Position numbers and translations under genes: made by a program. The notes below the pieces were generated by a model, which was not told the origin of the DNA, did no database searches, and was given only the letters and a program-made list of their open reading frames with translations. This document shows, piece after piece, positions 8,613-17,193 of a DNA stretch of 39,771 nt (the stretch's first letter is position 1; each line of letters opens with the position of its first letter). Source of the DNA: BD1-7 clade bacterium (GTDB taxonomy: Bacteria > Pseudomonadota > Gammaproteobacteria > Pseudomonadales > DT-91); assembly GCA_902705865.1 (NCBI GenBank), contig CACSIO010000062.1:167439-207209 (forward strand), read 5' to 3'.

Positions 8613-9812
8613 ATGACGTTAACCAAAACTATAAAGATCGGCTCGTTAGCCGCACTCGCGTTGATCAGCACAACCGCGGTTGCTCACAAAGCTGAAGAAT
8701 TGAATACCCGTATCGATGCATCTGCGTCTTTTAGCTATCGAACAAACGGGGCTGTCGACAAAACGGATTACTGGCGCATTCCGGGTCTCATGATGGGCGG
8801 CGAAGCGACTCCCGTTCCCAAGGGCGTTTCGTTGGACGATGCACAGCTAAGAGGCACCTGGAAAGCGGACGACAATAACTACGTTTTTGCTAAAATTTCC
8901 GCACACGGCGACGGCAGCCATAACGAGCTTGAATTAGAACACCTCTGGTACATGTTCCAACTAAAGCCGGAACACGTTGGCATGCGTCTCGAGCTCGGTC
9001 AGATGGCGGGTATTTTCACCCCCTCTGCAAACTGGCATGCAAGCACGGATACCTTCTCCGAAGCACCACTGATTGCTGATGCATTTTTCGGGCGTTACTT
9101 TATCGATAAAGGTGCTCGAATTTCTACCCAATTCGATAATTTCGATATCGGTCTGTCGCTGTGGAATGGCGATTCATTCCCCGCGTCTTCCGGTGATGGT
9201 TCTGGCGACATCTTTATTAATTACCAAGCCAACTTCGATGGCTGGCAAGTATCTGCAGGCGTATGGGGCATGGTCGCACAAGCCGACCTTCGCGGCGATG
9301 AGCGTTATTCCGATGGCCACAGCCACAGTAATATCAACCCGCCGCCAACCGATATTCGCTTTAGCGGAACCTCTTACCTCGGCGGCCTACACGCTGGCCT
9401 GCAAATCCCATTAGCAGATTCTCTCGCCATGGATTTTCGCGGCGAATGGCTGACCGAAACCAGTGACGGTGAAATTCTCGACAGCAACCGCCGTGCAGAT
9501 CTCAAAGGGGACTATGCCGGTTACCTTTTTGAAGCTGCGCTGATCGTCGATCGGCACCGTATTTCGTTTCGCCAAGAGGGCTTAATTCTCGATAACACAA
9601 TATCTGGTCCATCTGCCCAAATTTTGGCCGAAGAAGCTAACCTGATCAACAACGGCAAAGATCCGGAACGATTCACTGTGTCCTGGCGCTGGCAAATTAT
9701 TGATCAGTTCACATTGCGCACCGAATGGGTAAACGACTCCACAGTGGAGGATAATCGCCAGCGCTTTGTTATCGGTGGCGTGTGGCAACAGAACTTGTTC
9801 AGCCTTAAGTAG
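8613..9812 (+). CDS. Outer-membrane beta-barrel protein encoded with mbnPH
   Basis: A 399-residue exported protein. The signal peptide ends near TTAVAHKA. The mature part has alternating aromatic and polar strands typical of a 14-18-stranded barrel (FAKISAHGDGSHNELELEHLWYMFQL, MRLELGQMAGIF, FTVSWRWQIIDQFTLRTEWVN) and ends in ...FSLK rather than a strict terminal Phe. A predicted loop near residue 230 reads DERYSDGHSHSNINPPP, a His pair that could touch metal. GGAG eight bases before the ATG supports this start over an upstream GTG. It is two bases after mbnH, so it is translationally coupled. I infer a porin or scaffold for the MbnP/MbnH pair; copper passage is only a hypothesis. Confidence 0.8.
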   Translation: MTLTKTIKIGSLAALALISTTAVAHKAEELNTRIDASASFSYRTNGAVDKTDYWRIPGLMMGGEATPVPKGVSLDDAQLRGTWKADDNNYVFAKISAHGDGSHNELELEHLWYMFQLKPEHVGMRLELGQMAGIFTPSANWHASTDTFSEAPLIADAFFGRYFIDKGARISTQFDNFDIGLSLWNGDSFPASSGDGSGDIFINYQANFDGWQVSAGVWGMVAQADLRGDERYSDGHSHSNINPPPTDIRFSGTSYLGGLHAGLQIPLADSLAMDFRGEWLTETSDGEILDSNRRADLKGDYAGYLFEAALIVDRHRISFRQEGLILDNTISGPSAQILAEEANLINNGKDPERFTVSWRWQIIDQFTLRTEWVNDSTVEDNRQRFVIGGVWQQNLFSLK

Positions 9813-9846
9813 TGCACCGATAAAACGTCTTTCTCCGTTCATACTT

Positions 9847-9871
9847 GCCGGCATTCCTAGCCGGCTTTTTT
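9847..9871 (+). terminator. Intrinsic terminator of the mbnPH operon
   Basis: GCCGGC, seven-base loop, GCCGGC followed by six T, 35 bases after the outer-membrane gene stop. Confidence 0.9.
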
Positions 9872-9993
9872 ATGGGTGAAAAACACCCTTATCGATGAAC
9901 TTAGCACGACGATACACCTCTGATTCTAGCGCCCGGCGTTGACCTGTCGTCTAAACTAATTTCAATCTCTCTCTGAGACGCTGGAGCCACTGA

Positions 9994-10746
9994 ATGTCTG
10001 CAGAAATTCTGATTTTGTTATTCCTGATCGCTGGCATCGCAGGATTTGTGGATGCTATCGCCGGTGGTGGTGGTCTTTTGACAATTCCAGCGCTTCTGTT
10101 TACAGGTTTAAGCCCCGTACAATCCCTAGCAACCAATAAACTCCAGGCGTGTTTCGGTAGCTTTTCATCCACTCGACACTTTATGAAATCCGGCCTTATC
10201 GATATCCGCAGAAGTCTCTGGTGGATCTTTTTAACGGCCGTGGGTGCAATTTTTGGCACCCTACTCGTGCAACAACTCGACAAAGAAATCCTTGAGGTCG
10301 TTATGCCAATCGCTCTGATTGTGTTGGCATTTTATTCGCTCACGAATCGCTCGCTTGGCACGCGCGAAAGCTCACCTAAAATGTCCGACAAAGCCTATGC
10401 ATTGAGCGTCGCAAGCACGGTCGGGGCATACGATGGCTTTTTCGGCCCGGGTACGGGCACTTTTTATACAATGGCAAACATCCGCTGGCTCGGTATGGAT
10501 TTTGTTAAAGCGACAGGGCACGCTAAGTTGCTTAACTTCGTGTCGAATATCGTCTCTCTGATTGTCTTTGCAACCGGTGGGCACCTTGTTATCGCTGCCG
10601 GGCTAGCTATGGGCGCCGGCCAATTTATTGGTGCAAGATTCGGCGCTGCTACAGCAATCGCTCGCGGTGCTGGTTTTATCCGTATTCTGACGATTATCAT
10701 GTGCCTGTTAATGAGCGCCGGCTTACTTATCAAGTTTATTCGCTAA
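9994..10746 (+). CDS. TSUP/TauE-SafE family permease
   Basis: A 250-residue integral membrane protein with about eight hydrophobic helices and no signal peptide. The family hallmark is present twice: AGFVDAIAGGGGLLTIPALL near the N-terminus and ASTVGAYDGFFGPGTGTF in the second half, with ATNKLQ and ATGHAKLLNF following each. TSUP proteins move sulfur-containing or organic anions across the inner membrane. The sequence is YfcA-like, and its substrate is unknown. The dipeptidase gene begins 12 bases after its stop, so the two are probably one operon, although no common pathway is evident. Confidence 0.92.
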   Translation: MSAEILILLFLIAGIAGFVDAIAGGGGLLTIPALLFTGLSPVQSLATNKLQACFGSFSSTRHFMKSGLIDIRRSLWWIFLTAVGAIFGTLLVQQLDKEILEVVMPIALIVLAFYSLTNRSLGTRESSPKMSDKAYALSVASTVGAYDGFFGPGTGTFYTMANIRWLGMDFVKATGHAKLLNFVSNIVSLIVFATGGHLVIAAGLAMGAGQFIGARFGAATAIARGAGFIRILTIIMCLLMSAGLLIKFIR

Positions 10747-10758
10747 CGAAGGACTGCA

Positions 10759-11397
10759 ATGCCAAACAAGACCACTCTCACAAACCTCCAGTCGAGGTTT
10801 ATCAATGTTGAAGATGCCCTTAATCATGTTGTTATCGATGTAAAATATGCGGGTACCGACAATTTTATCGGTGATCCTATTGACGGGTATCTAGCCAGTA
10901 AGGTTTACCTGACTCCCGAAGCGGTTAAAGCGCTGGAGTCCGTTGAAACACGTGCGTTAAATACCGGTTACCGACTTAAAATTTATGATGGGTACCGCCC
11001 CCAACGTGCAGTCGACCACTTTATTCGCTGGGCCAATGACGCGGCAGATATTCGCCAGCAAGCACGATTTTATCCAACGCTGTCGAAACAGGCATTGTTT
11101 GAGAAGGGGTACTTGTTCGAGCATTCCAGCCATAGCCGCGGCAGTACGCTGGATCTCACACTTGTTGACTCGTCAGCCCCCGAAAACGAACTTGATATGG
11201 GTACAGAATTCGATTTTTTTGATGAAACGTCTCATACACATAACGCTTCAATTACCACTCAACATGCCAAAAATCGCCAGCTACTAGTCGACATCATGGC
11301 AGCGTCAGGATTTATTAACGCGCCTGTCGAATGGTGGCACTTTACGCTAGCAAACGAACCCTTCACAAACACCTACTTCAATTGGGATATATGCTAA
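10759..11397 (+). CDS. ddpX: D-alanyl-D-alanine dipeptidase (VanX/DdpX, M15D)
   Basis: A 212-residue zinc dipeptidase that cleaves D-Ala-D-Ala, recycling or catabolising cell-wall dipeptide. Family motifs are complete: YDGYRPQRAVDHF near 76-88, the zinc motif SSHSRGSTLDLTL with His125 and Asp132, and EWWHF with catalytic Glu191 and zinc ligand His194. There is no obvious signal peptide, so it is cytoplasmic as in E. coli DdpX. The ATG follows AAGGACTGCA. There are no vanHA or ddpABCDF genes nearby, so a scavenging role is more likely than glycopeptide resistance. Confidence 0.93.
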   Translation: MPNKTTLTNLQSRFINVEDALNHVVIDVKYAGTDNFIGDPIDGYLASKVYLTPEAVKALESVETRALNTGYRLKIYDGYRPQRAVDHFIRWANDAADIRQQARFYPTLSKQALFEKGYLFEHSSHSRGSTLDLTLVDSSAPENELDMGTEFDFFDETSHTHNASITTQHAKNRQLLVDIMAASGFINAPVEWWHFTLANEPFTNTYFNWDIC

Positions 11398-11434
11398 ACC
11401 GAATCAAAACGGCGGAAATCAACTCACCCTGAGC

Positions 11435-12322
11435 TCAAGCAATCAGTGCGACACCGACAATCAAAGGCGTCAGCAATGTTGCTACAACGTTCGCCGCCAT
11501 ATATTGAGGGTGGTTTCCGATGGCCAGCTTATGTCGCGACAGCCCATACGCCGTATATAAATTTAGCAATAACCCGACATACGCGATACTGCCCCACATA
11601 GGTAGCTGACCAAAAACCAACAAGAGCGTAATCAGCTCGAAAGCCATCAAACTGAAAAACAAGTAGATGGTGGTACTGACAGTGGTACCCCATGCGATTA
11701 ATGCGTGATAACGCCCTACCGCTTTGTCTGCTTCAGCGTCCGGATACTGATTGACCAATAGCAGATTATTTACCATAAAAAACGGTATTAAACTGAGCAC
11801 AACACCCAACCGAGTCACCGTGCCGGTTAGAACCAATTCGGTACCCATCACCATTAACGCGCCAAATCCCAATCCCGGAGATATCAGGCAAAGAAACGGG
11901 TTTTGGTTGATCCAAGGGGTATAGGCAAAAACAATAAGAAGCCCTATCAAACCGATAGGAACTATCCATAAGCTTACGTTCAACATGAAATAAACGCCTA
12001 CCGCGAGTGCAACCACCGCGGCCATAACACCACCCACTAACACCGCTTTTGCCGATGCAGGATCCTCAATAAGAGCGCCGGTACCGCCACTGAACGGCGT
12101 TTTTTGCGTTGTGGCATCCAAGCCGGATTGAGTGTCATGATACTCGTTCAGCATATTGACACTCACATGGGCAGCAATTGCTCCGATGAGCACGAGTATG
12201 ATTGATAAGGCAGGTATGTCGGGGAATTGCACCGAAGCGGCGGCGACGCCAAGAAGAACACACAGCGGAGGTAACAAGAGGAAGTTGGGCCGACTGGTTT
12301 TTAAAATCGTCTGAAAATTCAT
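11435..12322 (-). CDS. UbiA-family prenyltransferase
   Basis: A 295-residue integral membrane enzyme with about eight or nine helices. Both Asp-rich prenyl-diphosphate motifs are visible: NEYHDTQSGLD at 59-69 and NQYPDAEADKAVGR at 191-204. The family attaches polyprenyl chains to aromatic acceptors in quinone or haem biosynthesis. The NEYxD first motif and GGTGALIED resemble MenA-like prenyltransferases more than UbiA or CyoE, but no other menaquinone gene is in the window, so the acceptor is left open. AGGGATTCTC precedes the ATG. It is convergent with the dipeptidase gene. Confidence 0.88.
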   Translation of the reverse strand: MNFQTILKTSRPNFLLLPPLCVLLGVAAASVQFPDIPALSIILVLIGAIAAHVSVNMLNEYHDTQSGLDATTQKTPFSGGTGALIEDPASAKAVLVGGVMAAVVALAVGVYFMLNVSLWIVPIGLIGLLIVFAYTPWINQNPFLCLISPGLGFGALMVMGTELVLTGTVTRLGVVLSLIPFFMVNNLLLVNQYPDAEADKAVGRYHALIAWGTTVSTTIYLFFSLMAFELITLLLVFGQLPMWGSIAYVGLLLNLYTAYGLSRHKLAIGNHPQYMAANVVATLLTPLIVGVALIA

Positions 12323-12471
12323 GAGAATCCCTGATACGAAATAACGCGCTGTTATCGCTATTTAAACAACGCACGCAGAAATAGTTTTTCGACAGCGACA
12401 CTAACGAAATTTCAGTTAGCAATACTCGATCTGCATCAAACATTGCCCATCCATTAATGTATCAACACAGC

Positions 12472-12693
12472 TCAGTTTGGCAGTGGTTCATCTCGATATT
12501 CCGGATCCAGCCAACAGCGCGGCAGCACCTCCCCCGATAAAAACAACAAATCCAGCTTATGGAATGTTTCAGGCTCTTGCGCTTCTTCCCCAAACAGGTA
12601 GCGCCCGACAATATCTTGACGGTATAGATTAAAGAGATCATTCATACCCAACACTTCTACCATATGCCCGTTACGTTTATCTTTAAGAAACAT
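12472..12693 (-). CDS. Small conserved-looking protein beside the phasin gene
   Basis: A 73-residue soluble protein starting MFLKDKRNGHMVEVLGMNDL. The ATG at 12693 is preferred because AGGAGG sits six bases upstream; an in-frame GTG five codons earlier would place that box inside the gene. The sequence is acidic, with helical segments (LFNLYRQDIVGRYLFGEEAQ) and a C-terminal LPRCWLDPEYRDEPLPN. There is no signal peptide or membrane segment. I do not recognise the family. The very strong ribosome site and its position between prenyltransferase and phasin genes argue that it is real. Confidence 0.75.
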   Translation of the reverse strand: MFLKDKRNGHMVEVLGMNDLFNLYRQDIVGRYLFGEEAQEPETFHKLDLLFLSGEVLPRCWLDPEYRDEPLPN

Positions 12694-12820
12694 ACCGCCT
12701 CCTGTCACCGATTGTAGTGGTTACAGCATTAACATTGGCAGCCCGGCACTGTCTGGGCGTCTAAACAGTATAGACATTGAAGATAAAGAGATACTCCCGC
12801 AAACAAGAAATGCGAGGCAC

Positions 12821-12846
12821 AAAAAAGGGGAGCTGAATAGCTCCCC
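12821..12846 (-). terminator. Intrinsic terminator of the phasin gene
   Basis: On the minus strand, GGGGAGCT, loop ATTC, AGCTCCCC, followed by six T, 22 bases beyond the phasin stop. Confidence 0.95.
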
Positions 12847-12867
12847 CGAACGGCTTGAATCAAGGTA

Positions 12868-13362
12868 TTACGCTTTAGCTGTAGAAGCAGTGCGAGTAGC
12901 TGTCGCTGCTGCTGCTTTCTTAGCAGGTGCCTTTTTAGCTGGAGCTTTAGAAGCGCTTACTGCATCTAGAATCAGGTCTAGCTTGCTAGCGATTTCTTCC
13001 AGTTGACCGTCTAGTTCAGAAGACTTAGAAGTGAAAGCCAAGTTGTCTTTAACTTGAGACAGACGATCTTCCAAAGAAGTAGAAGCTTTGTCTTTAGCGT
13101 CGCTCAGCTTGCTCTGAGTTTCTTCTTCCAGAACTTTACCTTTAGCGATCAGCTCTTCGAACAAGTTAGCAGTTTCTTTCTCTGCTTTTTGCTCAGCTTC
13201 TTTAACTTTACCAGTTACTTTGTCGTATTGGTCTTGCGCTTCGTCATACGCTTTACCGTATGCACCTAGGCCAGCTAACCAAATGTTTTTGGCCAGGTCA
13301 GATGCCTTTTCAGCCATTTCTTTCAGATCCATTGCTTCTTTTGCTTTCTTCTCAGCAGACAT
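12868..13362 (-). CDS. Phasin-family polyhydroxyalkanoate granule protein
   Basis: A 164-residue, highly charged helical protein. Residues 5 to about 95 carry the phasin-like pattern MAEKASDLAKNIWLAGLGAYGKAYDEAQ, which is typical of PhaF/PhaI-type granule proteins. A coiled-coil stretch follows (about 95-135), and the C-terminus is a Lys/Ala/Pro tail (APAKKAPAKKAAAAT) like the histone-H1-like DNA-binding tail of PhaF. It probably coats PHA granules and may link them to the nucleoid. A strong AGGAGTTATCTT precedes the ATG and a strong terminator follows, so it is probably a highly expressed single gene. No PHA synthase is in the window. Confidence 0.9.
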   Translation of the reverse strand: MSAEKKAKEAMDLKEMAEKASDLAKNIWLAGLGAYGKAYDEAQDQYDKVTGKVKEAEQKAEKETANLFEELIAKGKVLEEETQSKLSDAKDKASTSLEDRLSQVKDNLAFTSKSSELDGQLEEIASKLDLILDAVSASKAPAKKAPAKKAAAATATRTASTAKA

Positions 13363-13492
13363 AAGATAACTCCTAAAAAATAATGATTAACTTGCGATGG
13401 AGAGTAATGTACTGCTGAAAATTAGAATAAACACACTAAAAACTATAATTAGATATGTTTTTTTACACTATGTGTTGACCATACACGGAGGT

Positions 13493-13513
13493 ATTGCGCA
13501 GAAACTGCGCAAT
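13493..13513. repeat. 9-bp perfect inverted repeat between phasin and pntB
   Basis: ATTGCGCAG, loop AAA, CTGCGCAAT. It lies 55 bases past the pntB stop and 131 bases before the phasin start, with no T-run. It could be a weak transcript end for pnt or an operator for the phasin gene. Confidence 0.45.
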
Positions 13514-13568
13514 CAGGGATTATAGACCGCCAACTAGACGATAAAACTAAAACACGTTTTGTACGAGA

Positions 13569-14933
13569 TCAGCTGTCTTTAAACTGATTAACAAGCGCAG
13601 ACATCGACTCTTTGGCATCACCAAACAACATGCGTGTGTTTTCTCCAAAGAACAGCGGATTCTCCACGCCGGAGAAGCCAGCTTTCATCGACCGTTTAAG
13701 TACTATAACCGTCTTAGCTTCAGGCACACGAATAACAGGCATCCCATATAACGGGCTGGATTTATCATCATTGGCTGACGGATTCACCACATCGTTGGCT
13801 CCGATCACAATCGCCACATCCACTAATGGCATTTGAGGGTTGATACCGTCCATTTCAATAAGTTGGTCATAAGGCACACTCGCTTCGGCAAGTAATACGT
13901 TCATGTGCCCGGGCATTCGGCCAGCCACTGGATGGATCGCAAACTGCACTTCACAACTGTTTTTTTCCAGATGGTCAGCCAGCTCTTTCACCACATGTTG
14001 TGCTTGAGCGACAGCCATGCCGTAACCGGGTACAAACACCACACGATGAGCCGCTTCAAGGATATAATAAGCATCTTCTGCAACGATGGGTTTAACTTCA
14101 CCTTCAACCGTTGTCGTCGATTCAACAGCCGCTTCAAAGCCGGAGAAAAGAACATGCATTAATGACCGGTTCATGGCTTTGCACATGATCGTTGTAAGGA
14201 TAATGCCGCTGGCGCCTACCAATGCGCCAGACACAATCAGTAAGTTATTGTGCAACACAAGACCTGCTGCACAAGCCGCCAAGCCGGAATAAGAATTCAG
14301 TAAAGAAATAACAACGGGCATATCCGCACCGCCGATGGGTATTACTAACATCACACCCAACACCAGTGAAAGCACAACCATAAAGAACAATGCGTATCCG
14401 GGCACCGGATGAATCGCTAACATGAAACCCGCAATAAATATGACGGCTAACAAGGCGCCATTGATCCATTGTTGATTCTTAAAGGTGATTGACCGCCCGG
14501 GCAGTTTTTCAGATAACTTTCCATAGGCCACTAACGATCCGGTTAATGTCACGCCGCCAATCAACACAGATAAAGATACAGCGATACCAGCCATGTCAGA
14601 GACATTTCCGTAGAGTGCAGCCCACCCAACCAGTAATGATGCAGCGCCACCCAAGCCATTCAAAAGCGCTACCATCTCAGGCATGGAGGTCATTTTCACT
14701 GATCGCGCAACGTATGCGCCAATGGCAGACCCAATAGCCAAACCGCCAATGATATCCAGCCAGGGTAACTTGAGCTTAAATAATAGAGTAACCAGAATCG
14801 CCAGCAACATGCCCGCAGCCGACAAGGCGTTGCCTCGCCGCGCCGTTGCAGGAGAGCTGAGTAGCTTCAAACCGAAGATAAACATAATGGCCGAAGCGAT
14901 ATAACACAGGTTGATAAACATAACGGCAGTCAT
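13569..14933 (-). CDS. pntB: NAD(P) transhydrogenase subunit beta
   Basis: A 454-residue subunit of the proton-translocating transhydrogenase, which exchanges hydride between NADH and NADP+ using the proton gradient. The first half has about nine membrane helices. The C-terminal NADP(H)-binding domain shows VFVPGYGMAVAQAQH, FAIHPVAGRMPGHMNVLLAEA, IGANDVVNP and VIVLKRSM, as in other PntB proteins. The reading frame opens 24 codons further upstream, but that extension overlaps pntAB. ATG 14933 follows GAGG at good spacing and gives the usual length. It is the last gene of the three-gene pnt operon. Confidence 0.96.
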   Translation of the reverse strand: MTAVMFINLCYIASAIMFIFGLKLLSSPATARRGNALSAAGMLLAILVTLLFKLKLPWLDIIGGLAIGSAIGAYVARSVKMTSMPEMVALLNGLGGAASLLVGWAALYGNVSDMAGIAVSLSVLIGGVTLTGSLVAYGKLSEKLPGRSITFKNQQWINGALLAVIFIAGFMLAIHPVPGYALFFMVVLSLVLGVMLVIPIGGADMPVVISLLNSYSGLAACAAGLVLHNNLLIVSGALVGASGIILTTIMCKAMNRSLMHVLFSGFEAAVESTTTVEGEVKPIVAEDAYYILEAAHRVVFVPGYGMAVAQAQHVVKELADHLEKNSCEVQFAIHPVAGRMPGHMNVLLAEASVPYDQLIEMDGINPQMPLVDVAIVIGANDVVNPSANDDKSSPLYGMPVIRVPEAKTVIVLKRSMKAGFSGVENPLFFGENTRMLFGDAKESMSALVNQFKDS

Positions 14934-14943
14934 AAGGCAGGCC

Positions 14944-15228
14944 TCAGTCTTTCTTGCGGAACATGCTGAGCATCCGGTCGGTAACCAGATAACCACCAAC
15001 AACATTAATCATTGCCAAAATCAGCGCCAACGTGCTCAGTGTAATTGCAACACCCGAGCTCTGTTGGTGCGCTGCCACAATCGCACCGACAACGGTGACC
15101 CCCGAGATTGCATTTGCACCCGACATTAACGGCGTATGCAACGTTGCAGGCACCTTTGAAATTAATTCAAAGCCGAGAAATATTGATAAAACCAGAATAA
15201 ACAGCAGATAGACAAAATCCATAATCAA
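14944..15228 (-). CDS. pntAB: NAD(P) transhydrogenase alpha subunit, membrane part
   Basis: A 94-residue protein with three hydrophobic helices, equal to the C-terminal membrane part of E. coli PntA. The segment TPLMSGANAISGVTVVGAI is the conserved helix of this subunit. Its start overlaps the pntAA stop by four bases (ATGA), and pntB starts 10 bases after its stop, so the three are translationally coupled. A split alpha subunit (AA, AB, B) is common in pseudomonads and alphaproteobacteria and is not an artefact here. Confidence 0.95.
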   Translation of the reverse strand: MIMDFVYLLFILVLSIFLGFELISKVPATLHTPLMSGANAISGVTVVGAIVAAHQQSSGVAITLSTLALILAMINVVGGYLVTDRMLSMFRKKD

Positions 15229-16370
15229 CCCTCGCCTTTCTGGCGATGTTCAGCAATCATCGAGTTCACAAGCTCACCATCATGCGTAATCACGCAGCCC
15301 TTAAGAATGTCATCATCAAGATCGAGCGCAAAAGCGTTGGTTTCAGCATCCCAGTATTCGAGCACCAAATTGTGTAGATTGGCCGAATACATCTCACTGG
15401 CATTACGGGCAACATGCCCTGGCATATTGCGTAATCCAATAATGAGTACATCATCAATGCAAACTTCCTCACCTGCCACAGAGCCTTCAACATTACCGCC
15501 GGATTCGACTGCAAGATCAACAACCACAGACCCGGGCTTCATCACCGACAACATATCTCGGCTGATAACTTGAGGAGCCGGCCGACCAAACAGCTGAGCC
15601 GTTGTAATCACAATGTCGGCCTGCGCCATGACTTTTTTCTGGCCTTCTTTCTGCAGCTCTAGCTGTTCAGGTGTTAACGCTTTTGCATACCCGCCCGCCG
15701 TTTGTCCGGTTTCGCCCAAATCAATTTCAACAAACTTACCGCCCAATGACTCAACCTGTTCTTTCACAACAGGTCGTGTATCAAACGCATCAACACGAGC
15801 GCCTAACCTTTTGGCCGTTGCAATGGCCTGCAATCCCGCAACACCGGCACCAATAACAAACACTCGTGCCGGAGAGATTGTTCCAGCAGGCGTCATCATC
15901 ATAGGAAGGATTCGGTTTAGACGTTCCGCTGCAAGAATAACCATCGCGTAACCAGCTAATGACGCCTGTGAGCTCAGCGCATCCATCTTTTGGGCTCGTG
16001 TCGTACGCGGTATCATTTCTACAGAGATAGCTGTGACTTTTTGTTCGACATACGCGTCAACTAAAACGGTTTCATTGAAGGGGTCAAGAAACGATATCTG
16101 CACAGCCCCAGCTTTCAGAAGCTTCACTTCATCCAGCTCCGGTTTGCGCAGTCTCATCACGACGTCAGCCTCAGACAGCATTTTTTGCCTATCTTGGCTG
16201 ATCGTTGCCCCCACCTCTTGGTAGGCGGCATCTGGCCAACCTACCGGTTGACCAAGACCGGATTCGACGATTACCTCGGCACCGGCTTTAACCAATCGAT
16301 CCACCGAGGCTGGAATCACCGATATTCGGGTTTCATGTGGATGTATTTCGCAAGGAATAGCGATTTTCAT
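15225..16370 (-). CDS. pntAA: NAD(P) transhydrogenase alpha subunit, NAD-binding part
   Basis: A 381-residue soluble NAD(H)-binding subunit, first gene of the pnt operon. Alanine-dehydrogenase/PntAA features are visible: MKIAIPCEIHPHETRISVIP at the N-terminus, SQASLAGYAMVILAA, the Rossmann segment GAGVAGLQAIATAKRLGARV with DTRP after it, and a C-terminal RNMPGHVARNASEMYSANL. The ATG has only a weak, distant AGGA. The operon supplies NADPH and would support PHA and other reductive metabolism. Confidence 0.95.
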   Translation of the reverse strand: MKIAIPCEIHPHETRISVIPASVDRLVKAGAEVIVESGLGQPVGWPDAAYQEVGATISQDRQKMLSEADVVMRLRKPELDEVKLLKAGAVQISFLDPFNETVLVDAYVEQKVTAISVEMIPRTTRAQKMDALSSQASLAGYAMVILAAERLNRILPMMMTPAGTISPARVFVIGAGVAGLQAIATAKRLGARVDAFDTRPVVKEQVESLGGKFVEIDLGETGQTAGGYAKALTPEQLELQKEGQKKVMAQADIVITTAQLFGRPAPQVISRDMLSVMKPGSVVVDLAVESGGNVEGSVAGEEVCIDDVLIIGLRNMPGHVARNASEMYSANLHNLVLEYWDAETNAFALDLDDDILKGCVITHDGELVNSMIAEHRQKGEG

Positions 16371-16524
16371 GAAGGCACGGATTCCTGTGAGTAGCTATGA
16401 CTGCATAGATGACATCAGTATGATGCAACCTATACTCCAGCGGTCGAATAAGCGTAGAACATTCACGATATTTCTACACAAGAGGTCGCTTCAGACAATA
16501 TAGAGTCCGGAGTGGTTAATGGGT

Positions 16525-16992
16525 TCAAGCCTCCGCTGCAGCCTTAAATACTGACGCATCGAGATCAAGAAACCGGCTTTTTTGCGAAGGATCCAATAAT
16601 CTGCACGCCTCAGCGTGACCAAACAAACGGTATCGAGCCTTAAAGCCGTGAACATAGATAAAGTCCCCTATAAACCGGGGGATCACACGCGAAAAGTGAT
16701 GCAGGAACCGCCACCCCCCCCCCATATGGAAGCTCATACGCTGAACAGCACGAAATTTATTACTGTACGTCTCTCCCTCAACAACAAGATACGAATCAAA
16801 ATCCTTCTCGGGCAAGCCGAAATAACGTAGCAAGCTCTGTCCAACCGGGGACTGCAATGAAGCAAAGTGCAAATCACCAACCCTATCGTTATCAAGAACA
16901 AACTGAACCACGCCACTGCACAGTGCGCAATCACCGTCAAAAAGAATGATAGGAATATCAGGATTCAGATACTCAGGAAAAGGATGTTTCAT
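16525..16992 (-). CDS. DCC-family (DUF393) thiol-disulfide-type protein with a G10 tract
   Basis: A 155-residue protein with the family motif ILFDGDCALC (Cys22, Cys25) near the N-terminus and the conserved FASLQSPVGQ segment. DUF393 proteins are predicted thiol-disulfide oxidoreductases, but substrates are largely unknown. There is no signal peptide. The coding strand has ten consecutive G (16714-16723) spanning Met90 to Gly93, just before WRF. One-base slippage there would truncate or alter the last 62 residues. In the sequenced state the frame is intact. The next gene downstream on this strand is pntAA. Confidence 0.88.
   Translation of the reverse strand: MKHPFPEYLNPDIPIILFDGDCALCSGVVQFVLDNDRVGDLHFASLQSPVGQSLLRYFGLPEKDFDSYLVVEGETYSNKFRAVQRMSFHMGGGWRFLHHFSRVIPRFIGDFIYVHGFKARYRLFGHAEACRLLDPSQKSRFLDLDASVFKAAAEA
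16714..16723 (-). repeat. Homopolymer of ten G on the coding strand
   Basis: Ten consecutive C on the plus strand lie inside the DCC-family gene at codons 90-93. A tract of this length is prone to slipped-strand mispairing and also to sequencing error. Confidence 0.95.
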
Positions 16993-17052
16993 AACTGTTA
17001 CAGCAGCTTATTGATTAGTAGATTGATCCGGTTAGTTATTAGGATTGTTGCA

Positions 17053-17093
17053 GAAAAAACAACAAAATGTCTCATGCATTTGCATGAGACATT
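17053..17093 (-). terminator. Hairpin terminator after the outer-membrane protein gene
   Basis: 13-bp perfect arms at 17066-17078 and 17081-17093 with a two-base centre. On the minus strand the stem is followed by TTTGTTGTTTTTT. It lies about 100 bases past the stop of the gene at 17194-18204. Confidence 0.75.
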
Positions 17094-17193
17094 CTCAAAT
17101 ATTGCTAACGTTTCTATATGAATTTACTGACAGGTCGATTGGCTAACGCGCACTCTGCGAGGCCTCCCCAAAACGAATACAAACCGGCAAAAA

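Noticed and set aside
14934..15005. 24-codon N-terminal extension of pntB
   Set aside because: It overlaps pntAB, and the normal PntB start with GAGG lies at 14933.
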